A stretch of 64,000 nt of DNA from Rivularia sp. MS3. Its GTDB lineage: Bacteria; Cyanobacteriota; Cyanobacteriia; Cyanobacteriales; Nostocaceae. This document shows positions 19,284 through 29,114 of this stretch, piece by piece; position 1 is the stretch's first letter, and every line of letters starts with the position of its first letter. The notes beneath the pieces are model-generated. The model worked only from the letters and a program-made list of their open reading frames with translations, made no database searches and was not told the DNA's origin. Position numbers and translations under genes: made by a program. Where the stretch lies: positions 1 to 64,000 of the forward strand of contig JAHCMI010000029.1 of NCBI GenBank assembly GCA_019192545.1, read 5' to 3'.

Positions 19284-19322
19284 TGTAGAGACGTTATGTG
19301 TATAGCGTCTCTACATTTTTTT
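19284..19322 (+). terminator. Rho-independent terminator after the ABC exporter unit
   Basis: A 10-bp stem (TGTAGAGACG with CGTCTCTACA) encloses a 12-base loop and is followed by a seven-T tract. It closes the three-gene transcription unit. Confidence 0.85.
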
Positions 19323-19705
19323 GACGTAACTCAATTAAACTATGAATTAAATTTACCTACATTTTGTAGTCAAAATGAAATCCATATTTCTATGAAATGC
19401 AGTGCTACATACAGCACTTTGCAGTTAAGTGAGGTACAAATCTGTATACTAAAACTCTTGTGGGGTGGACATCCCTGTCCGCCCAAATATACCTCACAAA
19501 GATAAAATTTGCTGTATATAACAATCAAAACTTACGCAACAAGTACATTTCTATGTAGGGTGCCGTGACACTTCGATCAATTTTGGACGCAGTTATAATC
19601 TTTTCAGTGTCACGCACCAACCAAGAATTGTGACGGTTGCCTAAGTCCTAACAATGTGACAGCATCATTTTATATTGTGCAGCAACGTTTTTTACGTCAA
19701 AAAAA
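19323..19705. other. Repeat-bearing intergenic region before convergent prxQ
   Basis: No gene is supported. Three palindromic features are present: AGTGCT/AGCACT near 19400; GTGAGGTA (19429-19436) with TACCTCAC (19490-19497) enclosing GGGTGGAC-ATCCCT-GTCCGCCC (19463-19484); and GGTGCCGTGACACT (19559-19572) with AGTGTCACGCACC (19606-19618). These look like remnants of dispersed cyanobacterial repeat elements. Confidence 0.6.
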
Positions 19706-20143
19706 TTATAATCCCAAAGATTTTAAAACATCTTCAGCATGAGTTGTAGTATTGACGCTAGAGTCAACTTTACTAATTTTCCCATCACCATCAATGACGT
19801 AGGTAACGCGCTTCGCATATCCACCACCATCAACATCGTAAGCTTGAATCAAACTTTTGTCGGTGTCAACTAGTAACGGAAAATTTAAATTGTATTTCTG
19901 GGTAAACGCTTGGTGAGAAGCTTCATCATCTGCACTTACACCCAAAACAGCGATATCTTTACTTTGATACTGAGATTGAGCATCTCGGAAACTACAGGCT
20001 TGTTTGGTGCAGCCAGGAGTATCGTCTTTGGGATAGAAGTACAAAACTACTGTCTTACCTTTGAAATCAGATAGAGAAACTGTATTACCGTTAGTATCCT
20101 TTGCTGTAAAACTAGGTGCTTCGGTTCCAACTGGTAGAGGCAT
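19706..20143 (-). CDS. prxQ: Peroxiredoxin Q / bacterioferritin comigratory protein
   Basis: A 145-residue thiol peroxidase that reduces hydrogen peroxide and organic peroxides using thioredoxin. The active site is YPKDDTPGCTKQACSFRD, with peroxidatic Cys45 and resolving Cys50 separated by four residues, the two-Cys PrxQ/BCP arrangement. The N-terminal PVGTEAPSFTAKDTNG and the later GVSADD match the family, and the length is normal. No signal peptide is present, so it is cytosolic. The gene is convergent with the ABC exporter unit. Confidence 0.95.
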   Translation of the reverse strand: MPLPVGTEAPSFTAKDTNGNTVSLSDFKGKTVVLYFYPKDDTPGCTKQACSFRDAQSQYQSKDIAVLGVSADDEASHQAFTQKYNLNFPLLVDTDKSLIQAYDVDGGGYAKRVTYVIDGDGKISKVDSSVNTTTHAEDVLKSLGL

Positions 20144-21206
20144 AACTTTAGTTAAATTTAGTTATATCTTTTGCAATGAGTATTTTATCTTAAATGCTTG
20201 CTCATTTATAAATGTTTAATTATTGTTTTTAATTATACTTATCTGCGACTGCTACTATTCAACCACACTAATTATCAAGACTATACTCACTTTGAAATTT
20301 ACTCGAATTAATTCTCTATATTCTCTTCCTCTGCACCCTCCGCGCCCTCAAAAGGTTTTTTTAAAAAGACTTTCTAACTTATTAAAATTAATCTGACGGA
20401 ACATTAGCTATATGAAACTGATTTTTTGTACCATTCGCAATAAACTCAAAGTAACCCGGTTGATAGTAGTGAAAATCACAAGTATTTCCTTCTCAAATAG
20501 AAATATTCCGGGTTTCTAACACTGCTGCAAGATATCAGATTAAACAAAAAAATAATGCGATTGTAGAGTTTAGCATCCGGTAATTATGTGATTTGATAAA
20601 TTATTAGTTAACCAATTCAATGAAGACTGAGTAATTGTATTTGCTACTCACTACTTCTTTTTCTTCCCAGGCAATTTAAGCTTATTAGAGTAATAGATTC
20701 GGGCTATAAAACATTTGAATTAAATTCAAACAACATTATATTTCAGTTGACAGATATTTTATCCTCGGTAATTTTTAACTATAAAAAATGTTTTTGTAAT
20801 ATCATTCTTGGGATAGATTGCATATTTATAATCTGATATTAGTCTAACTTAATTGCTAACTTTTACAGTCTTTTAAGATAATTTTATTTTCTCGTGACAA
20901 TATATACTGTATGTAAATTCATAACTTAAATATTCTTATGAATAAAATATTTTTATATATCTATTTAGTATATTTACCTATGCATCTAAATTGTTTTTTA
21001 TAAGAAATTTATGTTTATAAAGTTATTATGAATTTTTGTTCAATGTCTTTTGAACAGCTTCTTAATGTCTTTAAATAATTAAAATGAATTGTACGCAAAA
21101 AAGCAGGTTATTTAAAATACACGCATTGCTTTTAATGTTTAATAGTTTAACAGCTAACTAATTAGATATTCATGTATTTTGCAATAAAACGAGGAATTAA
21201 CTAATA
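20144..21206. other. Long AT-rich non-coding region upstream of the polysaccharide cluster
   Basis: About 1.06 kb without a convincing gene on either strand. A loose inverted pair, AACCCGG (near 20454) and CCGGGTTTC (near 20507), resembles the AGAAACC-type palindromes found elsewhere in the window. The stretch 20700-21200 is extremely AT-rich and probably holds the promoter of the glycosyltransferase cluster; no specific site can be assigned. Confidence 0.6.
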
Positions 21207-22229
21207 ATGTTTACTCCCCAGAAGGTGAGTATTTCAGTAATTATTCCGGTACACAATGGAGGAGACAGCTTTCGTCAATGTTTGTCGAGTCTAAAAGAAT
21301 CAGAAATTGCCCCAGATGAGGTAATCGTAGTATCGGATGCGGATACAGATGGTTCTTGGTTATTAGCATCAGAATTTGGTGCTAAAGTAATCCGAATGCC
21401 AGTAAATCAAGGTCCGGCAAAAGCGCGAAATTTAGGTGCAAGTATTGCTAATAGTGATATTCTATATTTTGTCGATGCTGATGTAGTTATTTCCCCAGAT
21501 GCTATTACTCAAGTAAAGATAGCTTTTGAAAACGAACCATCACTAGCTGCTTTAATTGGCTCCTATGACGATGAGCCTGGAGAAACTAACTTTTTATCTC
21601 AATATAAAAATTTACTTCATCACTATACTCATCAGATAGGCAATGAAGAAGCCTTTACATTTTGGGGTGCTTGTGGGGCTATTCGTCGTGAAATATTTCT
21701 CTCTTTAGGGGGATTTGATGAGAGTTATCGACGACCGAGTATAGAAGACATTGAATTAGGATATCGTATCGCCAACGCTGGTTATAAAATTAAGCTTTTC
21801 AAGGATTTGCATGTTAAGCATTTGAAGAATTGGGGTTTTGTTTCTTTGTTGAAAGCAGAGATTTTCTACCGTGCTTTACCTTGGACTGAGTTAATTTTGC
21901 GTCAACGTCAGTTAAATAACGACCTTAATCTTGGGGTATCTAGTCGTTTAAGCGTTATCTGTGTCTATGGAATGTTGACAAGCTTATTTTTAAGTTTTTG
22001 GTGGGTGGGATTTTTAGCTATAGCCGCTCTGTTGAGTCTGGTTTTGCTGTGGCTTAATTTTGAAGTTTACCAATTTTTCTATCAAAAACGCGGCTTAACA
22101 TTTGCTTTGCGCGTCATTCCTTGGCATTGGTTTTATTACTTTTACGGCGGTTTAGCTTTTGCAATTGGTACAAGCAATTATTTATGGAATGAGTGGTTTT
22201 TATCAAGATTAGATACTTCCACCACTTGA
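21207..22229 (+). CDS. GT2 family glycosyltransferase with C-terminal membrane segments
   Basis: A 340-residue glycosyltransferase. The GT-A fold starts with SVIIPVHNGGDSFRQCL; the nucleotide-sugar and metal site is FVDADVVI (Asp90-Asp92), and the acceptor/catalytic region contains GGFDESYRRPSIEDIELGYR. Two to three hydrophobic segments follow at about 243-280 and 300-325, so the enzyme is membrane-bound with its catalytic domain in the cytosol. The start has GAGGAATTAA upstream. It is the first gene of a seven-gene same-strand polysaccharide cluster. The sugar donor is unknown. Confidence 0.9.
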   Translation: MFTPQKVSISVIIPVHNGGDSFRQCLSSLKESEIAPDEVIVVSDADTDGSWLLASEFGAKVIRMPVNQGPAKARNLGASIANSDILYFVDADVVISPDAITQVKIAFENEPSLAALIGSYDDEPGETNFLSQYKNLLHHYTHQIGNEEAFTFWGACGAIRREIFLSLGGFDESYRRPSIEDIELGYRIANAGYKIKLFKDLHVKHLKNWGFVSLLKAEIFYRALPWTELILRQRQLNNDLNLGVSSRLSVICVYGMLTSLFLSFWWVGFLAIAALLSLVLLWLNFEVYQFFYQKRGLTFALRVIPWHWFYYFYGGLAFAIGTSNYLWNEWFLSRLDTSTT

Positions 22230-22271
22230 GAGAAGGCAACACAGCAAACAAACACACCCGGTATTTCATTT

Positions 22272-23741
22272 ATGAATAATAATCAAGTTGTCGTTATCGG
22301 AGCAGGTCCTGCTGGTCTGACAGCAGCTTACCATTTAGTAAAAAATGGTATCAAACCTATAGTCTTAGAACAATCAGATAAAGTAGGTGGAATCTCTCGA
22401 ACAGAAAAGTATAAAGGGTATCATTTTGATATTGGCGGTCATCGATTTTTTACTAAAGTACAAGAAGTTCAAGACCTTTGGTACGAAGTTTTAGAGGATG
22501 ATTTTATTAAGACTCCCCGCATGTCGCGGATTTATTATCAAGGCAAATTTTTCCAATATCCCCTGAGTGCGTTTGATACTCTTGGGAAGTTAGGCATATC
22601 GGAAAGTTTTCTGATAATTTGGTCTTACTTGCAAGCAAAGCGGCAACCGCTTCCCGTGGAAGAGAATTTGGAACAGTGGGTAACAAACCGGTTTGGAGAA
22701 CGTTTGTATAAAACATTTTTCAAAACTTATACCGAGAAAGTTTGGGGTATTCCCTGCAATCAGATTCAAGCTGAATGGGCGGCTCAGAGAATCAAAGGTT
22801 TGTCTGTAAAAACAGCAGTATTGAATGCATTGATTGGTAAAAACGATACCAAAACCTTAATTAAAGAATTTGATTATCCTAGATTAGGACCGGGAATGAT
22901 GTGGGAACGCTTCGCCCAAAAGATAGAAGCATCTGGGGGTGAAGTACATATGAATACAAAAGTTCTGGGTATGGAGCGTGAAGGTTGTCGTATTACTAAA
23001 GTAGTTGCCGAACGAGATAATAATTTAGTTCAATTTGAGGCTGAGAACTTTATTTCAAGTATGCCTTTGAATAAGCTAGTTCAGAAAATAGATCCGGTGT
23101 TACCAAGCGAAGTCGTACAAGCAGCAAACAATTTGAAATACCGCGATTTTCTGATTGTGTCGTTGATTGTAGATGCACGCCATTTATTCCCCGATAACTG
23201 GATTTATATTCACTCTCCGGATGTGAAAGTTGGTCGGATTCAGAATTTCAAGAATTGGAGCGCTGCAATGGTTCCCGACTCCAGTAAAACTTGCTTGGGT
23301 ATGGAATACTTTAGTAATATTGGCGATGCTTTATGGTCGAAAACAGATGAAGAGTTAATCGAATTAGCAACCAAAGAATTAGAAACTTTAGGATTAGCTA
23401 AAGGTGCAGTCGTAGAAGATGGAGTTGTGATTCGTCAACCTAAAGCCTATCCAGTATATGACCGCGAATATCGTCAACATTTGCAAGTGATTCAAAATTA
23501 TTTGCAGACATTTGAAAATTTGCAAACTACCGGTCGGAATGGAATGCATCGTTATAATAATCAAGACCATTCAATGCTTACAGCTTTGTTAGCTGCCAAA
23601 AACTTGTTAGGAGAAAAACATGATTTGTGGCAAGTAAACACCGAGCGTTCTTATCACGAAAACTTTACTAAAGAAGAGTGGAATAAAATTTCCTCATCGG
23701 AAGACGATAAAGATTTGACGACTCTTGTCTCGAATAATTAA
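22272..23741 (+). CDS. FAD-dependent oxidoreductase, UDP-galactopyranose mutase-like
   Basis: A 489-residue flavoprotein. The N-terminal dinucleotide-binding motif is VVVIGAGPAGLTAAYHL, with Glu/Gln of the FAD ribose loop in VLEQSDKVGGISRT; HFDIGGHRFFTK follows. The region FGERLYKTFFKTYTEKVWGIP is characteristic of the group of UGM-like/protoporphyrinogen-oxidase-like proteins found in polysaccharide clusters. A true UDP-galactopyranose mutase would make UDP-galactofuranose for the neighbouring glycosyltransferases; this protein is longer than classical Glf, so a related sugar or lipid-linked substrate is possible. It lies 42 bases after the first GT2 gene. Confidence 0.82.
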   Translation: MNNNQVVVIGAGPAGLTAAYHLVKNGIKPIVLEQSDKVGGISRTEKYKGYHFDIGGHRFFTKVQEVQDLWYEVLEDDFIKTPRMSRIYYQGKFFQYPLSAFDTLGKLGISESFLIIWSYLQAKRQPLPVEENLEQWVTNRFGERLYKTFFKTYTEKVWGIPCNQIQAEWAAQRIKGLSVKTAVLNALIGKNDTKTLIKEFDYPRLGPGMMWERFAQKIEASGGEVHMNTKVLGMEREGCRITKVVAERDNNLVQFEAENFISSMPLNKLVQKIDPVLPSEVVQAANNLKYRDFLIVSLIVDARHLFPDNWIYIHSPDVKVGRIQNFKNWSAAMVPDSSKTCLGMEYFSNIGDALWSKTDEELIELATKELETLGLAKGAVVEDGVVIRQPKAYPVYDREYRQHLQVIQNYLQTFENLQTTGRNGMHRYNNQDHSMLTALLAAKNLLGEKHDLWQVNTERSYHENFTKEEWNKISSSEDDKDLTTLVSNN

Positions 23742-23908
23742 CCTACTATAATTGAGTAGCTTGATGTAAATAAAAGTTGTTAAAAATTAATTGAGTGTAA
23801 GTTTGCTTTAATAAAATAACCTTAATTTACATTAACTTACTTTTGTAATATCTATTTTCTAGAAAAATTAAACTTGTTTAACCTTTAGCTTTTGGAATTA
23901 AACTAGCT

Positions 23909-24949
23909 ATGAGCGAACCTCAAGTAACAATTATTGTTTCACCTCGCGAACGCTTTAGCTATACTCGCGAGTCTTTAGAAAGTATTTACGAAAATACTCA
24001 AGTTCCATTCAAATTAATATATGTAGATGGAAATTCTCCAAAGAATATACGGGAATATTTGCAAAATCAAGCTCAAGAAAAAGATTTCCAGTTGATTCGC
24101 ACTGATTATTATTTAACTCCTAATCGTGCGAGAAACATTGGCTTAGCACAAGTAGATACCAAATATGTGGCTTTTGTCGATAACGATATTATCCCTGCTG
24201 CGGGATGGTTAAAAGCTTTAATTGACTGTAGCGAAGATACAGAAGCCACTATTGTTGGGCCATTAATGTTTCAATATTTGCCTTTACACGAAGAAATACA
24301 CTTTGCCGGTGGTGAATCCCATATCGTCGTCGATCAAAAAGGTAGACGGCGGTTGCGGGAAAAAATGTACAAGCAAGGTAAACACATTACAGATCCGCGA
24401 GTTAAATTACAGCGTACAGAAACCGAACTGTGCGAGTTTCATGTCATGCTGGTTCGTACAGAAATATTCCAACGCTTAGGAATGTTTGACGAACAGATGC
24501 TGAATACAAAAGAACATCTCGACTTTTGTATGAACGTCGTTAAAAACGGAGGCAAAGTCTACTTTGAACCTTCTAGTAAGGTAACTTACGTTCCCACATC
24601 GCCTTTGAAATTTAGCGATTTGCATTATTACATGTTGCGCTGGAGCAATGCTTGGGAACTCGAAAGTCTTTCACGGTTGCGGCAAAAATGGAATCTAGCT
24701 GAAGATGGATATTTTCAACATAAATATAAAGCATTAGGTTGGAGACGTAGAGATACAATCTTGATGCCGATTGTGCGTGTTTTGAGTTTAGGTATCCAAA
24801 ACCAGTTTCTCCATAAAGTTGTTATGTACGGCTTGCTAGCACCTGTAGAAAAGTTACTCAATCGCTACCTGACAAGTGTTTATGCCAAAAAACATCTTCA
24901 GCCTAAATCGATACCAGCTATAAACCAACAACAGTTATCCGAAGTTTAA
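23909..24949 (+). CDS. GT2 family glycosyltransferase
   Basis: A 346-residue soluble glycosyltransferase. The start of the GT-A fold is VTIIVSPRERFSYTRESLES; the DXD motif is Asp91-Asn92-Asp93 in VAFVDNDII. Later motifs include GMFDEQMLNTKEHLDFCM. It is clearly paralogous, over its full N-terminal half and in the same register, to the glycosyltransferase encoded at 58848-59780 on the other strand. No membrane span is obvious, though the C-terminal helix may be peripheral. The next gene starts 8 bases after its stop, so the two are surely co-transcribed. Confidence 0.9.
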   Translation: MSEPQVTIIVSPRERFSYTRESLESIYENTQVPFKLIYVDGNSPKNIREYLQNQAQEKDFQLIRTDYYLTPNRARNIGLAQVDTKYVAFVDNDIIPAAGWLKALIDCSEDTEATIVGPLMFQYLPLHEEIHFAGGESHIVVDQKGRRRLREKMYKQGKHITDPRVKLQRTETELCEFHVMLVRTEIFQRLGMFDEQMLNTKEHLDFCMNVVKNGGKVYFEPSSKVTYVPTSPLKFSDLHYYMLRWSNAWELESLSRLRQKWNLAEDGYFQHKYKALGWRRRDTILMPIVRVLSLGIQNQFLHKVVMYGLLAPVEKLLNRYLTSVYAKKHLQPKSIPAINQQQLSEV

Positions 24950-24957
24950 AAATACTG

Positions 24958-26160
24958 ATGAAGATTCTTCTGCTTAACGATGTTGGTACGGCTACCGGAG
25001 GTGCAGAAACACAAATGCTTTCGTTGCGGGATAACTTGCGTTCTTTATCTCACGACGTGCGTTTATTTTCTAGTCAGGCTAAACCAGTAGCTGATAGTCC
25101 TTTGCTATCTGAATACAGTTGTTTTGGCACAAATACGCTTTTTCAAGTAGTTTCGCAAACGGCTAATGTTTCTGCCTATGTAAATTTGCGCCGGGTTTTA
25201 AATGAATTTCAACCGGATGTGGTTCACGTGCGGATGTTTATGTGGCAACTTTCGCCGTTAATTTTACCGCTACTTGAAGAAGTTCCTTGTCTGTATCAAA
25301 CAGCAGTATATAAAGCTATTTGTCCTATGGGAACTAAGGTACTCCCTGATGGCAGTCCTTGTAAATACAGTGCTGGGAAAGCTTGTTTTGATAGTGGTTG
25401 TCTGACACCACAATCTTGGGTTATGTATATGTTGCAGCGACAGTTGTGGTTGCGCTGGCGACACGCTTTTGATGCAGTTGTGGCTCTGAGTCATGCAATG
25501 AAAGCAAATTTAGAAGCAGAAGGAATTACACCGGTTAAAGTCGTTCATAATGGTGTACGAAAACGTCCGCAACGTCCGCTTTTAAATAAACCACCGACTG
25601 TTGCATTTGCTGGCAGACTAGTCTCAGAAAAAGGAATTGACGTTTTATTAAAGGCATTTGCTAGAGTCAAGCAACAAGTACCGCTAGCAGAATTAGTTAT
25701 TGCAGGGCAAGGAATTGAATTTAATAATTTACAGCTATTAGCTGGAGAATTAAAAGTAAATACAAGCGTTAAGTGGTTGGGGCATATATCCCGTGAAGAA
25801 TTAGAGCAGCATTTTGATTTGGCTTGGGTACAGGTAGTGCCTTCATTATGGGCGGAACCTTTTGGCAACGTTACCACAGAAGCAATGATGCGGGGTACCG
25901 CAGTTATTGCTAGTGCTACCGGGGCACAACCAGAAATTGTTAGCAACAATAACACGGGTTTTTTAGTGCCGCCGGGAGATGTTGATGCTCTTGCAGATGC
26001 TTTATTAAAGTTACTTAGCAACCGCGAATTAGCAGAAGTAATGGGAAAAGCTGGGCGCAAAAGAGCAATGGAAGAGTTCAGCGAAGAACAACGTACCCAA
26101 AGTTTTCTAGATATTTATCAAGAAATTAGCGCTCAAAAAATTCAAAAGTTAGTTTGTTAA
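24958..26160 (+). CDS. GT4 family glycosyltransferase
   Basis: A 400-residue GT-B glycosyltransferase. The N-terminal Rossmann domain opens with MKILLLNDVGTATGGAETQM, the usual GG loop. A Cys-rich stretch (CPMGTKVLPDGSPCKYSAGKACFDSGC, about 122-150) may bind a metal and occurs in some related enzymes. The C-terminal domain starts with FAGRLVSEKGIDVLLKAF and has the donor-binding E-x7-E site in WAEPFGNVTTEAMMRGTAVIAS. It should transfer a nucleotide-activated hexose with retention. It is tightly coupled to the preceding GT2 gene. Confidence 0.93.
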   Translation: MKILLLNDVGTATGGAETQMLSLRDNLRSLSHDVRLFSSQAKPVADSPLLSEYSCFGTNTLFQVVSQTANVSAYVNLRRVLNEFQPDVVHVRMFMWQLSPLILPLLEEVPCLYQTAVYKAICPMGTKVLPDGSPCKYSAGKACFDSGCLTPQSWVMYMLQRQLWLRWRHAFDAVVALSHAMKANLEAEGITPVKVVHNGVRKRPQRPLLNKPPTVAFAGRLVSEKGIDVLLKAFARVKQQVPLAELVIAGQGIEFNNLQLLAGELKVNTSVKWLGHISREELEQHFDLAWVQVVPSLWAEPFGNVTTEAMMRGTAVIASATGAQPEIVSNNNTGFLVPPGDVDALADALLKLLSNRELAEVMGKAGRKRAMEEFSEEQRTQSFLDIYQEISAQKIQKLVC

Positions 26161-26236
26161 TAAGTTCAATTAAGTAAGCCAGCAAGAAAAAGCATCACTA
26201 TGTAACAAGATGTAAATACCCCTTAAATGCTTACTC

Positions 26237-26258
26237 CGACTGCCGACTGCCGACTGCC
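26237..26258. repeat. Heptad repeat CGACTGC
   Basis: Three perfect CGACTGC heptads, followed by the looser CTATTGCCCTGCCCTG, lie in the gap after the GT4 gene and before the MITE-like element. Confidence 0.75.
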
Positions 26259-26300
26259 TATTGCCCTGCCCTGATTGCAATTTTCAACGCTAACCTACTT

Positions 26301-26504
26301 AGGGTTTGTTGAAAAAGTCTTTTAATCAGGGTAGGGAATAGGGAAAAGGGAACAGGGAACAGTTTTACCTCTAATTTTTGGAGTCCAAAAAATGCGAGAT
26401 GCAAGGTTTTTAAGGCTTATATCCCTATTTTCTTGCACTTTTTCCAGTCTAAATAGCCCCAAAAGCTTGCAATATAAGTGTTTTAAATTAATTCAGCAGA
26501 CCCT
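26301..26504. mobile_element. MITE-like element, 204 bp, 13-bp TIRs and ACTT target duplication
   Basis: The left end AGGGTTTGTTGAA and the right end TTCAGCAGACCCT are inverted repeats (11 of 13 match). Both sides are flanked directly by ACTT (26297-26300 and 26505-26508), a plausible 4-bp target duplication. It has no coding capacity, so it must be mobilised by a transposase elsewhere. It sits inside the polysaccharide cluster, between the GT4 gene and the flippase gene, and may affect their co-transcription. A similar left end occurs at 166-178. Confidence 0.7.
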
Positions 26505-26565
26505 ACTTAATAAATTAAATCTAATTACGAAAGCATACAATGCCCGCAGCGAAGGGATTTGAATA

Positions 26566-28092
26566 TTGAAAAATTCTCGTCATTTAAATACCGATACCCT
26601 CAGATCCGATCTTAAACGTCGCTCGCTTTTATCTGGTTTAATCAGCTTTGCGGCTCAACCAATTAAACTTGGTTTGGGGATTGGTTCAACCGCCATACTG
26701 GCTCGCATATTAACACCGGCAGACTTCGGTTTGGTGGCGATGGTTGCCCCTTTGCTTTCTTTAGCCGACAGTTTAAGTAATTTTGGTTTAGAGACAGCTA
26801 CCGTACAGCGAGAAGAACTCGATAATCAACAACTTAGCGCTAGCTTCTGGTTATCTTTAAAAGTTAATGCCATAGTTGTAGCCTTAATGGTAATTATGGC
26901 TGGGATACTTGCCCAGTTTTATGGAGAAGAGGAATTAATTACAATTACTCTGTTAATGACTTTGGGCTTTGCAGCAGTCTGTTTAACATTTGTACATAAG
27001 TCGCTGTTAAAACGACAGATGCGTTTCGGCATACTTACAACCATTGAAGTTATTTCGCTAACTTTAGGCGCAGCGATCGCCATTATGGCAGCTTACAAAG
27101 GTTGGGGATATTTGGCTCTAGTGCTGCAACTAGTTGTCATGCAGCTTGTGCAGAGCATTGCTTATTTAATTGTTTGCCCTTGGCTACCAGAAAAACAAAT
27201 TAAACAGCATACAAGCAATCAAAAAAATCAGCAAGATAGTAACTTACAAGCTATTTTGTCTTACGGAGCGCACCTTACAGGGTTTCGGTTTCTCATGCGT
27301 ATAGGTATGCAATTAGACCGAATACTAATAGGTTATTTGAGTGGAGCTACTGCTTTAGGATTTTATCAAGTTGCTTATAAATGGTCTTATTTCTCTTTTC
27401 AACAGGTTTACTTCTCACTTTTTGATGTCGCTGTTTCCAGCTTTAGCCGCACTCTGCACGATAAAAATTTATATCGTAGTTACTGCCGTAAAGTATTAAT
27501 GTTACTGTTTGGTTTGTGTATGCCAGCTTTAGCGTTTTCCTTTGTAGAAGCTCGCGAGGTGTTGCTATTACTTTTAGGGAATCAGTGGCTGGAAGCTGTT
27601 CCCTTGTTTCGAGTATTGTCCATTGCGGTATTTGTTGGCAGTATGTACCGAGTGACTAAATGGCTTTATATATCATCAGGACAAACTCAGCAGCAGTTTC
27701 GCTGGGGGCTAATTCATACACCAGTAGTAATATTAGCAGTCGCAATTGGTTCTCGGTGGGGAGCTTTTGGGGTTGGGGCTGGTTACACTAGTGCAATTTG
27801 TTTATTGACTTATCCATCGGTGGCATTTTGTTTAAAAACATCACCTTTGACAAAAAAAGATTTTCTTGCCGCAGTAAGTTGTCCGGCATTATCTTCTATT
27901 ATCGCCGCATTTATCTTATATTTGTGCAAACAATTTATTTTTAGTTTTGATAATTTAATAATTAGTTTATTTGTAAGTTTAACTATATTTTGTATTGCTT
28001 ATATTTGCTTTTGGCTAGTATTTCCTGGAGGAAGACAAGCAGCAGCAGAAGTTTTACTAAATATTAAACAGTTACGTCAAAAATCGGATTAA
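26566..28092 (+). CDS. Wzx-type oligosaccharide flippase (MOP superfamily)
   Basis: A 508-residue polytopic membrane protein with about 12-14 hydrophobic segments. The N-terminal pattern LLSGLISFAAQPIKLGLGIGSTAILARILTPADFGLVAMVAP is characteristic of lipopolysaccharide/exopolysaccharide exporters of the MATE-like MOP superfamily. It should flip lipid-linked glycan units made by the neighbouring glycosyltransferases. The start is a TTG, supported by GAAGGGA 8 bases upstream; the ATG at 26540 is out of frame and soon stops. Confidence 0.9.
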   Translation: MKNSRHLNTDTLRSDLKRRSLLSGLISFAAQPIKLGLGIGSTAILARILTPADFGLVAMVAPLLSLADSLSNFGLETATVQREELDNQQLSASFWLSLKVNAIVVALMVIMAGILAQFYGEEELITITLLMTLGFAAVCLTFVHKSLLKRQMRFGILTTIEVISLTLGAAIAIMAAYKGWGYLALVLQLVVMQLVQSIAYLIVCPWLPEKQIKQHTSNQKNQQDSNLQAILSYGAHLTGFRFLMRIGMQLDRILIGYLSGATALGFYQVAYKWSYFSFQQVYFSLFDVAVSSFSRTLHDKNLYRSYCRKVLMLLFGLCMPALAFSFVEAREVLLLLLGNQWLEAVPLFRVLSIAVFVGSMYRVTKWLYISSGQTQQQFRWGLIHTPVVILAVAIGSRWGAFGVGAGYTSAICLLTYPSVAFCLKTSPLTKKDFLAAVSCPALSSIIAAFILYLCKQFIFSFDNLIISLFVSLTIFCIAYICFWLVFPGGRQAAAEVLLNIKQLRQKSD

Positions 28093-28098
28093 ATCTGA

Positions 28099-28145
28099 AA
28101 TCTTAACCATAATCTTAACCATAAATAAAACATCAATAAAACATG
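28099..28145. repeat. Two short tandem duplications abutting a start codon
   Basis: AATCTTAACCAT is duplicated in tandem (28099-28122). AATAAAACAT is then repeated with an 11-bp period (28124-28133, 28135-28144), so the ATG of the next gene is formed in the second copy. Confidence 0.6.
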
Positions 28146-29045
28146 AATAGCTCTCAAACTAACACACCATTTATATCTATTGTAATTCCGACTTACAATC
28201 GTCCTGAAAGATTATCAGAATGCCTGGAATCGTTGACTAAATTAAAATATCCTCGCGATTGCTTTGAAGTTGTGGTAGTTGATGATGGTAGTAAAACCTC
28301 ACTCGAATCAGTCGTAGAAGCTTTTAACCATCAGTTAGAAATAACATTACTCAAACAACAAAATGCTGGCCCTGCCACTGCTCGCAATACAGGCGCTAAG
28401 CAAGCAAAAGGAGAGTTTCTTGCTTTTACCGATGATGATTGTAAACCAGCACCAGAATGGTTAAAAACATTAGCAGCTAACTTTGAAAATCACCCCGATT
28501 GCTTGATTGGAGGCAAAACAATCAATATACTTGCCGACAATCCATTTTCTACTGCATCTCAAGAATTAATTAACTACCTCTACAGCTACTACAACAAAAA
28601 TCCTCACAAAGCAACCTTCTTTGCCTCTAATAATATTGCCGTATCAACAAAATTGTTTCACAACATCGGTGGCTTCGATACAACCTATCCTAGAGCCGCA
28701 GCAGAAGACAGAGAATTTTGCGATCGCTGGCTGCAATATGGCAACAAAATGATTTACGCGCCAGAAGTTGAAGTTTATCACGCCCACAAATTAACGCTAT
28801 CAAGCTATTGGAAACAACATTTTTTTTACGGGCGCGGTGCTTTCTGCTTTCATCAAGTTCGTGCTAAACGTGCCCATAGAGAAATTAAAGTCGAACCTAT
28901 TTCATTTTACGTAAATTTATTAAAGTATCCCCTATCCCAGCCAACCGCTCAACCTAAATTACTATTATCTGCACTATTATTTATCTCCCAAGTAGCTGGA
29001 GTTACGGGATTTTTCTGGGAAAGAAATCGTCAAACTAGCAATTGA
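28143..29045 (+). CDS. GT2 family glycosyltransferase
   Basis: A 300-residue glycosyltransferase. Motifs: ISIVIPTYNRPERLSECL at the start of the GT-A fold, VVDDGS (46-50 region), NAGPATARNTGA, the DXD site FTDDDC (Asp97-Asp99), and GGFDTTYPRAAAEDREFCDRW with the general base region. The C-terminus has a weak hydrophobic segment (LLLSALLFISQVAGVTGFF), so it may associate with the membrane. It lies 50 bases after the flippase gene in the same direction. The donor sugar cannot be deduced. Confidence 0.92.
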   Translation: MNSSQTNTPFISIVIPTYNRPERLSECLESLTKLKYPRDCFEVVVVDDGSKTSLESVVEAFNHQLEITLLKQQNAGPATARNTGAKQAKGEFLAFTDDDCKPAPEWLKTLAANFENHPDCLIGGKTINILADNPFSTASQELINYLYSYYNKNPHKATFFASNNIAVSTKLFHNIGGFDTTYPRAAAEDREFCDRWLQYGNKMIYAPEVEVYHAHKLTLSSYWKQHFFYGRGAFCFHQVRAKRAHREIKVEPISFYVNLLKYPLSQPTAQPKLLLSALLFISQVAGVTGFFWERNRQTSN

Positions 29046-29114
29046 AGCAATTTGATTAATCATAAAGAGTAACGTAAGCGTATCTTTGAATTAATTATGT
29101 AGGAAACATTATAA

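Noticed and set aside
19296..19505. 69-codon plus-strand frame after the exporter terminator
   Set aside because: It begins inside the terminator loop and runs through a palindromic repeat (GGGTGGAC/GTCCGCCC); the protein pattern is only the translation of that repeat.
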